64,000 bases of DNA from Vagococcus fluvialis bH819 (lineage in GTDB: Bacteria; Bacillota; Bacilli; Lactobacillales; Vagococcaceae): the NCBI RefSeq assembly GCF_900163795.1, contig NZ_FWFD01000008.1:186001-250000 (forward strand), written 5' to 3'. The translations under genes were made by a program, and so were the position numbers. Below the pieces are notes generated by a model. That model was given only the letters and a program-made list of their open reading frames with translations. It had not been told where the DNA came from and made no database searches. Below, in pieces: positions 1-8,068 of this stretch. Position 1 is the stretch's first letter. Each line of letters begins with the position of its first letter.

Positions 1-47
1 TCTCTGCCATAAATGCACTAAAAATCGACCCACTAGATGCGTTATAG
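1..47 (+). CDS. C-terminal end of an ABC transporter permease (partial)
   Basis: An open frame enters from the left edge and ends at TAG 45-47, reading SAINALKIDPLDAL before the stop. A tail of the form A..A..L.P..AL is typical of FtsX/MacB-type permeases. The stop overlaps the AGGAGGT ribosome binding site of the following ATPase, so the two are probably one operon. Only 14 residues are visible, so the family call rests on the tail motif plus the neighbour. Confidence 0.6.
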   Translation, partial: SAINALKIDPLDAL

Positions 48-58
48 GAGGTATCGAC

Positions 59-730
59 ATGAAAACGATCGAACTGAAAAATATTTCAAAAGACTTTAAA
101 ATAGGGGAACAACTAGTAAATATATTAAAACCGACCACTCTAACGATTAATGAAGGTGAATTTATCGCTCTCATTGGACCGAGTGGTTCTGGAAAATCTA
201 CTCTACTTACTATTATTGGGGCACTACAAAAACCCACTAATGGTGACTTAATGATTAATGGAAAAAATATTTCTCAATTGACTAACAAAGAGCTCACTCA
301 GTTAAGATTTGATGAGATTGGTTTTATATTACAAGCTTCAAACCTCGTTCCCTACTTAACTATTCAAGAACAGTTTGAGTTGCAATATCGATTTAATAAA
401 GAAAAGATAAATTTTAAAAAAATAGATGAAACACTTGATAATTTGGGCATTAAACAATTAAAACATAAATATTCTGAAGAAATATCAGGTGGAGAACGCC
501 AACGTGCTGCAGTCGGTTTAGCCCTCATTAAAGAGCCTAAAATCATCCTTGCAGATGAGCCAACTGCAAGTTTAGATACAAAGAAAGCATTTGAAATAAT
601 GGCTATTTTTAAAGAAATCACAGAAAAAACGAAAACAACTATTATCGTTGTCACGCATGATTTAAGAATTTTAGATAATTGTGATCGTATTCTTACTATG
701 AATGATGGCATACTAAGTGAACAAAACTAA
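59..730 (+). CDS. ABC transporter ATP-binding protein (LolD/MacB-type)
   Basis: This 223-residue nucleotide-binding subunit should hydrolyse ATP at the inner face of the membrane to drive the permease whose end lies just upstream. All motifs are intact: Walker A GPSGSGKST near residue 40, Q-loop near 90, signature SGGERQR near 141, Walker B IILADEPT near 160 and the switch His in VVTHD near 200. Length and motif spacing fit the LolD/MacB/YtrE exporter branch, which pairs with FtsX-like permeases. The start is set by AGGAGGT 6 bases upstream. The substrate cannot be told; antimicrobial peptides or lipids are usual for the family. Confidence 0.9.
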   Translation: MKTIELKNISKDFKIGEQLVNILKPTTLTINEGEFIALIGPSGSGKSTLLTIIGALQKPTNGDLMINGKNISQLTNKELTQLRFDEIGFILQASNLVPYLTIQEQFELQYRFNKEKINFKKIDETLDNLGIKQLKHKYSEEISGGERQRAAVGLALIKEPKIILADEPTASLDTKKAFEIMAIFKEITEKTKTTIIVVTHDLRILDNCDRILTMNDGILSEQN

Positions 731-752
731 CTATGTTTTCATACGTCATCCT

Positions 753-806
753 AAAAAAGCCGGATTGGGTCCTTAATTAAAATTAAGAATCCAATCCGGC
801 TTTTGT
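753..806. terminator. bidirectional terminator between ABC ATPase and nhaC
   Basis: AAAAGCCGGATTG and CAATCCGGCTTTT form a 13-bp stem around an A+T loop, with A and T runs outside. It serves the convergent genes on both sides. Confidence 0.9.
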
Positions 807-812
807 TAATAT

Positions 813-2189
813 TTATTTAGCTTCTTCTTTGTACAATACACCAATACCTGTTACAGCACTTAAAACTGAAAAGACTGGTGACAATAAACTGAAAAAAACA
901 AATGGTAAGTAAGTTAAGGTTGGAACACCAAAGGTACTAGCCACAAAACTACCTGCAATTCCCCAAGGTATTAAGTAATTGATTACCGTTCCGCCATCTT
1001 CTAGCGTTCTACTTAAAACAACTGGATCGATATTTCGTTCATCGTAAGCTTCTTTAAAGGCATTCCCTGGTAAGATAACTGACAAGAATTGTTCCCCAAT
1101 AAAGATGTTCACACCAATACTAGAAAGCAATGTCACAACAATTAATTGCCATGTTGAATTTAGCTTTTTAACTAAAGATTCTATGACAGTCGTAACTAAC
1201 CCAATTTCCATTAAAATTCCACCTAATGAAAGAGTTAAAATAATCAATGCCACTGTTGGCATCATACTGTCAATACCACCTCTTGAAAGAAGTAAATCAA
1301 TTTGTTGATTCCCCGTTTCAGAGACAAATCCTTTTTCCACAACAGTCGCAATGCTTGAAATAGCTGTTGACGGCTTTTGGATAAAAATCATCACAATCCC
1401 AACAATGACATTAAGTAAGATTGTAATAATTGCTGGGATTTTTTTCCACGCACATACTAACATCAAAATAATCGGGATCACTGACCAAAATGAAATTGAA
1501 AAGTTTGATTCTAATACATTAACAACAGTATCAATTTCACTTAGATCAGCATTTGTGTTACTTATACCTAATACTGCAAACAATATCAATGAGATAACAA
1601 ATGCAGGAATGGTTGACCACATTAAATGTTTGATATGTTTAAAGAGATCCGCTCCAACAATTGCTGAGGCTAAGTTCGTTGATTCAGATAAAGGTGACAT
1701 CTTATCTCCAAATACTGAACCTGAAACAATCGCTCCAACAACTAACGCTGGATTTAATCCAATAGTTGCACCGATTCCGAAAAAGGCAATTCCAATCGTT
1801 GACATAACTGTAAAGGCACTTCCCACAGCACTTCCAACAATCGCACAAACTAAAAATACAGAAGGGACAAACCATTTCACACTAATAATTTTAAATCCAA
1901 CAACCATTAATGTTGGAATAATTCCTGCTTGAATCCAAACAGCTATTAAAGCTCCTACCAACAAAAAGATAAAAATGGGGATAATTCCTGGTTTTAACCC
2001 AGAGACAATTCCGTTATTAATAATTTCCATAGGCATTCTTTTTAATAATACGTAAAAAATACTGACACTAATGGCAAATAAAATCGTAATATTAGGTGAT
2101 AATTTTAATCCAATCACCCCTACTGAAATACTTAATATAATTAAACCTAAAACAATACTTGCTTCTAATAACCCAATTTTTTTATTCAT
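813..2189 (-). CDS. nhaC: NhaC-family Na+/H+ antiporter-like transporter, probable tyrosine transporter
   Basis: A 458-residue polytopic membrane protein with about 11-12 hydrophobic segments. The stretch SGSVFGDKMSPLSESTNLAS (residues about 155-175) is the NhaC family signature. NhaC proteins exchange Na+ for H+, but NhaC homologues controlled by tyrosine T-boxes in Firmicutes (YheL-like) have been predicted to import tyrosine. Here a T-box leader with a TAC specifier lies directly upstream, so tyrosine uptake is the better guess. The start ATG follows GAGGAG by 8 bases. A 17-codon reading frame lies between the leader terminator and this gene. Confidence 0.85.
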   Translation of the reverse strand: MNKKIGLLEASIVLGLIILSISVGVIGLKLSPNITILFAISVSIFYVLLKRMPMEIINNGIVSGLKPGIIPIFIFLLVGALIAVWIQAGIIPTLMVVGFKIISVKWFVPSVFLVCAIVGSAVGSAFTVMSTIGIAFFGIGATIGLNPALVVGAIVSGSVFGDKMSPLSESTNLASAIVGADLFKHIKHLMWSTIPAFVISLILFAVLGISNTNADLSEIDTVVNVLESNFSISFWSVIPIILMLVCAWKKIPAIITILLNVIVGIVMIFIQKPSTAISSIATVVEKGFVSETGNQQIDLLLSRGGIDSMMPTVALIILTLSLGGILMEIGLVTTVIESLVKKLNSTWQLIVVTLLSSIGVNIFIGEQFLSVILPGNAFKEAYDERNIDPVVLSRTLEDGGTVINYLIPWGIAGSFVASTFGVPTLTYLPFVFFSLLSPVFSVLSAVTGIGVLYKEEAK

Positions 2190-2219
2190 TATTTTTTCTC
2201 CTCTAGTTTTTTATTTTTT

Positions 2220-2273
2220 TCAAAAACCAGATCGACAATAACGAACAATTCCTCCACAACTCTGTTTCATCAT
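2220..2273 (-). CDS. 17-codon small ORF between T-box and nhaC
   Basis: ATG ATG AAA CAG ... TTT TGA encodes MMKQSCGGIVRYCRSGF. An excellent AGGAGG site lies 4-7 bases upstream of the two ATGs. The frame sits downstream of the leader terminator and ends 31 bases before the nhaC start, so it would be translated only on read-through transcripts. The peptide has two Cys, two Arg and one Tyr and matches no family I know. It may be a translated leader peptide or coupling device; chance is possible at this length. Confidence 0.45.
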   Translation of the reverse strand: MMKQSCGGIVRYCRSGF

Positions 2274-2292
2274 TTTTCCTCCTAAATATAAA

Positions 2293-2492
2293 AAAAGTCA
2301 CCCAAATAGCTTATGCTATAAGGGCGACTTTGATATCGCGGTACCACCTTAATTTAAAAATAATAACTTATTTTTATCTCTGATTTGTTTATTTATATGT
2401 CTTTTTTAGTGTAATTCAATAATAAGTTGGATCGATTTTCAGCAACCATCGATTTTCTTAGGCTCAACTCTTATTATCTACTTGGTTAAAAA
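2293..2492 (-). promoter_or_regulatory. T-box riboswitch, probable tyrosine specifier
   Basis: Read on the minus strand, the leader holds a Stem I (AATAAGAGTTG pairing with CCAACTTATT, with GGTTGCTGAAAA between) and GAATTAC with TAC (2413-2411) at the specifier position. The T-box core AAGGTGGTACCGCG follows at 2350-2337. Next comes a terminator, AAGTCGCCC...GGGTGACTT plus a T run (2330-2293). T-boxes bind uncharged tRNA through the specifier and T-box and switch off the terminator. The T-box core and terminator are certain; the Tyr specifier is read by alignment to the Stem I layout. Confidence 0.9.
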
Positions 2493-2545
2493 AGTAAATC
2501 TTGTTTCATATCCTAAACGGAATCTAAAAAAAAGTCAAGCTTCTT

Positions 2546-3403
2546 TTATCGCCATAAAAATTCGGCAATGTATTCGTCAACTTCTTCATTTTTTCTAAGA
2601 TCACTATGACCAGCGTTTACACCATAAATAGTTTCACTTTTAACTTCAATTCCTTTTTCTTCTAGTAAAGAATAAATTCCTAGAGAGCTATTCAAAGGTA
2701 CAGTTCCGTCACTTTTATCGATTTCAGAAATTTGCCCAGCAATCAATAAAAAAGAAGTTTCTTTCTTTAAATTTTTTGATAAGTCCCTGTAGTTTTCTAA
2801 CTGAGGACTAACTTGCATTGGCCCATTACGTAAAATATCTTCACCTTGTTGGTCTTTAATTTCAATAAATTCATTAAATGGTGCACCTATAGCAACTAAT
2901 TTATTAACTTTAGGTAACTTGTCATCATTGGGATAAGTTTCTAGGTATAGAAAACTGCTAATTCCACCCATCGAAAAACCAACTAAATTAACTTCATTCA
3001 CACCATAATTTGTTTTTAAATAACTTAATGCCACTTTAATCCACTCAGCCTGATCCCATTGATGGGTTTTATTATCCTCAAAAGCCAGCCTGATTACAGG
3101 ATTGTTTTTTTGAAACGATTGATTACTATTCTTTGATGTGGAAATTTCACCTTTTTTTGAAACAACCATCTCCATCGTATCAGTAGAAAATCCTAATTTT
3201 TCGAAACGATGCGTCATTCCTTTTAGAGTTTTATTTGATCCACTATATCCATGGATGAAAACTGTGGGAATATTACTTTTTTTAATTTCTTCACTTGCTG
3301 GGGTTGATTGATTACTCGCTTGTTTAACTGTCGATTCTTTTTTGCATCCAACTAATAATAAAAACAAACTCATAAAAATAGCTAAATAAGTTTTTCGCTT
3401 CAT
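2546..3403 (-). CDS. alpha/beta hydrolase lipoprotein (DUF915 family)
   Basis: A 285-residue secreted, lipid-anchored hydrolase. The N-terminus is a lipoprotein signal peptide ending in the lipobox LLVGC, cleaved before Cys. The mature part shows VFIHGYSGS (oxyanion region), the nucleophile elbow GFSMGG, and a late His in GVNAGHSDLR; this is the DUF915 pattern of Gram-positive lipases/esterases. The substrate is unknown. AAAGGA lies 9 bases upstream of the ATG at 3403; an ATG 6 bases earlier sits too close. It is transcribed alone, with hairpins on both sides. Confidence 0.8.
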   Translation of the reverse strand: MKRKTYLAIFMSLFLLLVGCKKESTVKQASNQSTPASEEIKKSNIPTVFIHGYSGSNKTLKGMTHRFEKLGFSTDTMEMVVSKKGEISTSKNSNQSFQKNNPVIRLAFEDNKTHQWDQAEWIKVALSYLKTNYGVNEVNLVGFSMGGISSFLYLETYPNDDKLPKVNKLVAIGAPFNEFIEIKDQQGEDILRNGPMQVSPQLENYRDLSKNLKKETSFLLIAGQISEIDKSDGTVPLNSSLGIYSLLEEKGIEVKSETIYGVNAGHSDLRKNEEVDEYIAEFLWR

Positions 3404-3427
3404 TTTCATCCATCCTTTCTTTAGTAA

Positions 3428-3485
3428 TAAATAAGTCACTCATCACCAAAATTATACTTCAAATTTTGATGGTGAGTGACTTATT
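3428..3485. terminator. terminator after nusG
   Basis: AATAAGTCACTCATCACCAAAATT and its near-perfect complement AATTTTGATGGTGAGTGACTTATT form a long stem of about 20 bp. It lies between nusG and the lipoprotein gene, both on the minus strand, and partly overlaps the upstream region of the latter. Confidence 0.75.
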
Positions 3486-3547
3486 TTAACATTTTTTCTA
3501 AGTACTATCGTGGCTAAATGCCAGGCATTTTTTAACTAAAATAACTA

Positions 3548-4090
3548 TTATAGTTTGTCGATTTGTTCAAAGTCTAACTCAGTACTCGTTTCACGACCAA
3601 ACATATCAATATTAACTTTTAATTTTTGTTTTTCGTTATCAATTTCTGTGATTTCACCAGTAAGACCTGAGAATGCTCCCTCGATAATCGTTACTGTTTC
3701 ACCCAATTCAACATCTAAATCAACGTGACGTTTACTAATACCAAGTTTTCTTAAGATGTGCTCAATTTCTTCATCTAATAAAGGAGCTGGTTTACTTCCG
3801 GCACCGTGTGAACCTACAAACCCAGTAACTCCCGGTGTATTACGTACGATATACCAAGAATCATCAGTCATAACCATTTCAACTAAAACATAACCTGGAA
3901 AAGTTTTTTTTGCTGAAATTTTTTCTTTTCCATTTTTTATTTCTCTTTCTTCTTCTTCTGGTACAACAACTCTATGAATAAATTCTTCCATTCCCATACT
4001 TTGTGCACGTGATTCAATGTTTGTTTTAACTTTATTTTCATAACCAGAATATGTATGTAAAACATACCAGTGTTTTTCAAATGATTCCAT
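3548..4090 (-). CDS. nusG: transcription elongation and termination factor NusG
   Basis: A 180-residue NusG of normal length. The N-terminal NGN domain starts WYVLHTYSGYENKVK and contains FPGYVLVEM and TPGVTGFVG, which contact the RNA polymerase clamp. The C-terminal KOW domain carries GETVTIIEGAFSGLTGEI. It binds elongating polymerase and links it to ribosome, Rho or pausing. The order rpmG-secE-nusG is the standard bacterial one. The start follows AAAGGCGGG. A terminator-like hairpin lies between secE and nusG. Confidence 0.97.
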   Translation of the reverse strand: MESFEKHWYVLHTYSGYENKVKTNIESRAQSMGMEEFIHRVVVPEEEEREIKNGKEKISAKKTFPGYVLVEMVMTDDSWYIVRNTPGVTGFVGSHGAGSKPAPLLDEEIEHILRKLGISKRHVDLDVELGETVTIIEGAFSGLTGEITEIDNEKQKLKVNIDMFGRETSTELDFEQIDKL

Positions 4091-4115
4091 TAGGATTTCC
4101 CGCCTTTTCTTGATA

Positions 4116-4150
4116 AAATAAAAAAACCTCAGCCTTTGTGCGAAGTTTTT
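4116..4150 (-). terminator. weak hairpin with T run in the secE-nusG gap
   Basis: On the minus strand AAAACTTC and GAGGTTTT can pair (8 bp with one G-T) around an 11-base loop, followed by TTTATTTT. It may be a partial terminator or attenuator for nusG; the stem is weak. Confidence 0.4.
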
Positions 4151-4202
4151 CCCTTTTGTATATTATACCACTCACGCTCTATGATTACTAGAATTTTGTT
4201 AA

Positions 4203-4370
4203 TTATACGAACATTTGCATAATGGCATTAATCGCTAGATCCGCTACCCAAAAGAATGCTGCAAAAAGTAATGTTGACTGAATAACTGTAATAACATCTT
4301 TTGTTAACTTAGTTTTAGTAGGCCATGTAACAATTTTCATTTCATCAATAACACTCTTCATAAATTTCAT
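4203..4370 (-). CDS. secE: preprotein translocase subunit SecE
   Basis: A 55-residue single-span SecE, normal for Gram-positives, forming the SecYEG channel. It shows the conserved amphipathic lead EMKIVTWPTKTKL and one membrane helix (about residues 30-50). The ATG at 4370 follows AAGGAG by 9 bases. A longer in-frame reading to 4454 lacks a site and adds sequence foreign to the family. It lies between rpmG and nusG. Confidence 0.95.
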   Translation of the reverse strand: MKFMKSVIDEMKIVTWPTKTKLTKDVITVIQSTLLFAAFFWVADLAINAIMQMFV

Positions 4371-4556
4371 TTTTATAATCTCCTTAATACTTTTTTGGAT
4401 ACTTAATTGACTAATCATAGTCACCTTTATTTCATTTAAAATCCCAATAGACATCTTTTATTATAACGTTAATAACTAAAGCTTTCAAGAGAAAAATTGT
4501 CTCTTTCTATTTATCAACAAAAAAACCATCGTCAAAAAAACGATAGCTATGTTTAC

Positions 4557-4709
4557 CTATTTAGTTTCGCTATGTAACGTGTGCTTTTCACAGTATTTAC
4601 AGAATTTTTTTACTTCTAAACGTTCTGTTCTATTCGTGTCACTCACGGCTCTTGAATAATTTCTTGAACCACAGACTGTACAAGCTAAAGCTGATTTTCT
4701 TTGTCCCAA
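4557..4709 (-). CDS. rpmG: 50S ribosomal protein L33 (C+ type)
   Basis: A 50-residue ribosomal protein starting with TTG at 4709 after GGTAGGAGGA. The sequence begins [17 protein letters not shown] and has the later KFCKYC, so both zinc-binding CxxC pairs are present. This is the zinc-containing C+ form usually replaced by a C- paralogue under zinc starvation. It heads the secE-nusG cluster. It ends in HTLHSETK, as in L33 proteins. Confidence 0.93.
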   Translation of the reverse strand: MGQRKSALACTVCGSRNYSRAVSDTNRTERLEVKKFCKYCEKHTLHSETK

Positions 4710-4881
4710 CGTGGTATCCTCCTACCATTTTAATCGTTAAGTCAATTTATCATCATTTTATCATTATGTCAAATTTAAATTCTAGAAAAAGCTTATCTAT
4801 TCCCGTCAAAACGTGGTTTGTTTCTTAAAATAGTTATGTTATTATTACTATGTAATGAAAAAATGAAGGGAGACTTTTATT

Positions 4882-5526
4882 ATGTTAATTGAATCAGTTT
4901 GTATACCTAAAAGACAGTTAACTACTGTTAGCGAATCTTGTTCTCTAGAAGAAGCACTTGAAATACTTGAAAAATCAGGTTTCCGATGTGTACCTGTTCT
5001 AGATGAAGCAGATCATATTTTTAGAGGGAATATCTACAAAATGCATATTTATCGCCACAAAGCAAACGGTGGAGATATGTCATTGCCAGTCACTCACTTA
5101 ATTAAAAATGCAACAAAATCTATTCCTTTAAATTCGTCATTCTTTAAAATTTTCTTTACGATTAAAGAGCTCCCATATATTGCAGTTTTAGACAGCGATA
5201 ATATGTTCTATGGTATTCTAACACATAGTGGCTTATTAGGAATTTTATCACAGTCATGGAATGTCAATGAAGGACGCTTCGCACTAACTGTGGCTTCAAC
5301 AGGTAAAAAAGGTGATTTAGCAAGTATGACTAAAATCATTTCTAAACACTCAGATATCGCTAGTTGTATCACATTAGATGTGGGTAAAGATGAGTATATT
5401 AGAAGAACTATCATCACTCTTCCTGCAAATACGGATAAAGAAACATGTGATATCATTATTAAAGCTTTGGAGAAGAAAGATTTCTTTGTAGCTCAAGTAG
5501 AAGATTTAAGTACCGGAATAAACTAA
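4882..5526 (+). CDS. CBS-ACT domain protein, probable cyclic-di-AMP-binding CbpA-like
   Basis: A 214-residue cytosolic protein. Residues 1-125 hold a pair of CBS motifs (LEEALEILEKSGFRCVPVLD... and LPYIAVLDSDNMFYGILTHSGLL). Residues about 135-210 look like an ACT domain (GRFALTVAST..., FFVAQVED). This two-domain build matches the Listeria c-di-AMP receptor CbpA (Lmo0553) and relatives. The ligand is inferred from the family; other nucleotide ligands are possible. It is a single gene with its own strong terminator and a GGGAGA site before ATG. Confidence 0.7.
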   Translation: MLIESVCIPKRQLTTVSESCSLEEALEILEKSGFRCVPVLDEADHIFRGNIYKMHIYRHKANGGDMSLPVTHLIKNATKSIPLNSSFFKIFFTIKELPYIAVLDSDNMFYGILTHSGLLGILSQSWNVNEGRFALTVASTGKKGDLASMTKIISKHSDIASCITLDVGKDEYIRRTIITLPANTDKETCDIIIKALEKKDFFVAQVEDLSTGIN

Positions 5527-5563
5527 AAGAAGTTGCTCACAGTCGTGAGCAACTTCTTTTTTT
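5525..5563 (+). terminator. terminator of the CBS-ACT gene
   Basis: AAAAGAAGTTGCTCAC / GTGAGCAACTTCTTTT with a 4-base loop and a following T run. The stem is perfect and symmetrical, so it can also act on the minus strand. Confidence 0.95.
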
Positions 5564-5570
5564 GTTTATT

Positions 5571-5680
5571 TAGGGCTTAAAAAGCAGCTCCTTCAACAAC
5601 TTCACAACCAATAATCAATCCCAAAAGCATGGATTATTTATCGGTTCTTCCAGTTGCTTGGAGCTAAGCGCTTTTTTCAC
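5571..5680. repeat. long imperfect inverted repeat downstream of queT
   Basis: On the minus strand AGCTCC, CAACT and AACC..ATAAATAATCC pair in order with GGATTGATTATT..GGTT, AGTTG and GGAGCT. This gives a hairpin of about 100 bases, flanked by GCGCTT and GCTTTTTAAGC. It overlaps two tiny frames, one of which reads MLLGLIIGCEVVEGAAF (5630 to 5577). It could be a read-through terminator, a small structured RNA or a decayed mobile repeat. No second copy was seen in the window. Confidence 0.5.
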
Positions 5681-5688
5681 CACCCTGG

Positions 5689-6207
5689 TTAATATCGATC
5701 AAAATGTACAAATTTATTAATATAATAAATAACTGGTGCAGAAATACTCATAACAATAAGTTCACTTAAGAATAATGTGCCATAAGTTATCCAAAAGAAA
5801 GATGATCCTATTGCTTGATTACTTAAGATTGAAATCATTATCGCAATCAGAATCATACTGATTGAGAAAATAAACGTATTGAAAATCATTCTTTTTTTTG
5901 TATCTTTAATCCATTTTTCTGAATAAGCTGTCAGAAGTAGTGCTATTAATGTCTGTGAGCCACCAAAGACAACATCCATCAAACCACCATGTGAAAAAAA
6001 TAAATTAAAAACAACAACACCTAGAAAGACACCCCACATTAATTTTTTATTAAAAACAACAATGTGATTTAAACTTTCCGAAATTCTAAATTGAATTGGA
6101 CCTTGAGCAATGGGTGCTATAACTAATGTTAATGCAATATATAAGCCCGCAATAAGTCCATTCAAAATAATTATTTGGGTGTTTGTTTGTACCCCTTGTT
6201 TTTCCAT
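5689..6207 (-). CDS. queT: queuosine precursor transporter QueT
   Basis: A 172-residue polytopic membrane protein (about five helices) of the QueT/COG4708 family, the substrate-binding (S) component of an ECF-type importer for queuosine precursors. Conserved residues include APIAQGPIQFRISESLNH and SHGGLMDVVFGGSQTL. The ATG at 6207 follows GGAAGGAG by 9 bases; a longer frame to 6252 would run through the riboswitch. A preQ1-type leader upstream supports the substrate. The later queuosine gene queG is also in this window, at 25940. Confidence 0.9.
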   Translation of the reverse strand: MEKQGVQTNTQIIILNGLIAGLYIALTLVIAPIAQGPIQFRISESLNHIVVFNKKLMWGVFLGVVVFNLFFSHGGLMDVVFGGSQTLIALLLTAYSEKWIKDTKKRMIFNTFIFSISMILIAIMISILSNQAIGSSFFWITYGTLFLSELIVMSISAPVIYYINKFVHFDRY

Positions 6208-6216
6208 TCTTTCTTT

Positions 6217-6292
6217 CTCCTTCCTAGTTTTTTTATCGCAGGATGGTATCAACGAACTGCGGTTCCTAAAAAAATACGAACGATACCATCCT
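6217..6292 (-). promoter_or_regulatory. preQ1-type riboswitch leader of queT
   Basis: On the minus strand CGCAG (6261-6257) and CTGCG (6241-6237) form P1 around a loop starting TTCG. The A-rich tail ATAAAAAAACTAGG runs straight into the AGGAAGGAG ribosome binding site. This tail closely resembles the class I preQ1 aptamer, which hides the start site when ligand binds. A competing 10-bp stem pairs GGATGGTATC (6291-6282) with GATACCATCC (6250-6241). The L1-tail pairing expected for class I is not obvious, so the class is uncertain. Confidence 0.65.
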
Positions 6293-6372
6293 ACTCTCTT
6301 CCTTAACTTTTGTCAAAGTAATTTATATCTTACAATCTTTCCTTTATACTAGAAATTAAAGGAGTGAAAAAT

Positions 6373-6831
6373 ATGACATTTATTTTTAATGAAATCCAAA
6401 AATTAACCACGTACCACTTTGAATTACTTTTAGAAGCTGACCCTTCACAACAAATTGTTGAAGATTATACTACAAGAGGGGTTGTTTTTGAAGTATTACA
6501 AGCACAACAACTCGTAGGAATTGTTGTGCTACTACCTACCCGCCCAGAAACGATAGAAATTGTTAATATAGCCGTCCATCCCAACTTCCAAAACCAAGGA
6601 ATTGGACAAGAAATCATTAAATTTTCTATCCAAACAGCAAAAGATAAACAATACCATACTCTTGAAATTGGTACTGGTTCAACTAGTTTAGCGCAACTTT
6701 ATCTTTATCAAAAAATGAATTTTAGAATCACAGGTGTTGATCGTGATTTCTTTTTACGTCACTATCCAGAAGAAATCATTGAAAATGGTTTAATTTTAAA
6801 AGACATGATCCGGCTACAACAGGATTTATAA
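6373..6831 (+). CDS. GNAT family N-acetyltransferase
   Basis: A 152-residue GNAT enzyme that should move an acetyl group from acetyl-CoA to an unknown amine. The CoA-binding stretch is VNIAVHPNFQNQGIGQEIIK (Q/RxxGxG/A as QNQGIG). It ends with the usual LYLYQKMNFRITGVDRDFF strand-loop. AAAGGAG lies 8 bases before ATG 6373; a GTG at 6364 overlaps the binding site. It is a single gene. Confidence 0.88.
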   Translation: MTFIFNEIQKLTTYHFELLLEADPSQQIVEDYTTRGVVFEVLQAQQLVGIVVLLPTRPETIEIVNIAVHPNFQNQGIGQEIIKFSIQTAKDKQYHTLEIGTGSTSLAQLYLYQKMNFRITGVDRDFFLRHYPEEIIENGLILKDMIRLQQDL

Positions 6832-6995
6832 AGCGTATTACTATCGTTCTATCATACCTATCGAAGTATAGATCTTATTCTTTTTATTCCCAATTGATAC
6901 TTTAAAAAAAGTAATGATAAAAAATATATTTTTTTTGCCTCTAACCATTGTTTTTTGGTATATTACTATTATTGGTTAAAAAGGAGATCTACTAC

Positions 6996-7949
6996 ATGAA
7001 AAAACTTACTTTACACCTCATCGTAAATGTTCAGGCAGGTGCAGGTAACGCAAAAAAAGTTTATACCATTTCTAAAGAATTTTTAAATAAAAAAAATATA
7101 GAATTCATCCCCTATTTTACTGAATACGCTGGGCACGAAAAAAAAATCACACGCTATTTATTGAAAAAAATCTTGATAGAGTGGCAACCTGATATTGATA
7201 ATTTCCCACTTTTGGTTGTTTTAGGTGGTGATGGAACACTTCATGAGGTTATCAATGTTTTACATGACCATCCTAAGATACCTATCGGCTATATTCCTGG
7301 TGGTTCTGGCAATGATTTCGCAAGAGGGGTTTCACTATCAATAAATACTAAAGAAGCTCTAGATAGATTAACTTCTTTGAATCACCCTTCTCCTGTAAAA
7401 GTAATCCATGCGAAATTTAAAAATACGGATACCAAACGTATTATTTTAAACAATATCGGGATTGGTTTAGATGCTAACATCGTCACAACCGCTAATCATT
7501 CTAAAACCAAAAAACTACTTAATAAATTGCATTTAGGTTCTTTAACTTACTTGTCAGCTGTTTTTAAAGTTTTACATAAACAAGAAGCTTTTCCAATTAC
7601 TTTTAAAACAGACACACATTATCTTAGTTTTGAAAAAGCTTATTTATGCTCAATTACGAATCATCCTTATTTTGGTGGTGGCGTCGCAATTGATCCCACC
7701 GCTAGTCCTTATGAAAATGAAATCAGCATTGTTTTAATAGAGAAAGTCAATATTTTTGAAATTTTATACCTAGCTATTAAAATACTTAATAAGAAACACT
7801 TAGCATCAAAATATGTTCATCATTTTAAGTCTAGCCAATTAGAAATAACTTCTAATACCAATCAATTCGGTCAAACAGATGGTGAAATTATCGGGAATGA
7901 AGCTTACCATGTCAATTGTCACTTAGCAGACCATCTTTTTTGGTTATAA
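6996..7949 (+). CDS. diacylglycerol kinase family lipid kinase
   Basis: A 317-residue cytosolic, membrane-associated lipid kinase of the DagK/YegS type, which phosphorylates diacylglycerol or a related lipid to return it to phospholipid or teichoic acid turnover. The N-terminal DAGK catalytic domain shows VVLGGDGTLHEVIN and YIPGGSGNDFARG, the nucleotide-binding pair of the family. The second beta-rich domain ends with GQTDGEI. ATG 6996 follows AAGGAGAT by 7 bases. The exact lipid is not visible from sequence. Confidence 0.9.
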   Translation: MKKLTLHLIVNVQAGAGNAKKVYTISKEFLNKKNIEFIPYFTEYAGHEKKITRYLLKKILIEWQPDIDNFPLLVVLGGDGTLHEVINVLHDHPKIPIGYIPGGSGNDFARGVSLSINTKEALDRLTSLNHPSPVKVIHAKFKNTDTKRIILNNIGIGLDANIVTTANHSKTKKLLNKLHLGSLTYLSAVFKVLHKQEAFPITFKTDTHYLSFEKAYLCSITNHPYFGGGVAIDPTASPYENEISIVLIEKVNIFEILYLAIKILNKKHLASKYVHHFKSSQLEITSNTNQFGQTDGEIIGNEAYHVNCHLADHLFWL

Positions 7950-8000
7950 AAATAGTTTTAACAAACAACTGTCGTACCTCTTAAAACTCACTAAAAAAAT

Positions 8001-8046
8001 ACAAAGAAAGGAATGAAACAGAAATCATCCCTTTCTTTGTATTTTT
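8001..8046. terminator. bidirectional terminator
   Basis: ACAAAGAAAGG(A)ATGA and TCATCCCTTTCTTTGT pair around AACAGAAA, with T runs on both strands, between the convergent kinase and wall-hydrolase genes. Confidence 0.9.
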
Positions 8047-8068
8047 ATGTACGCCGCAATCCGATTAC

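Noticed and set aside
1351-1932. 193-codon plus-strand frame inside nhaC
   Set aside because: It is antisense to a clear membrane protein gene and has no start site or family features.
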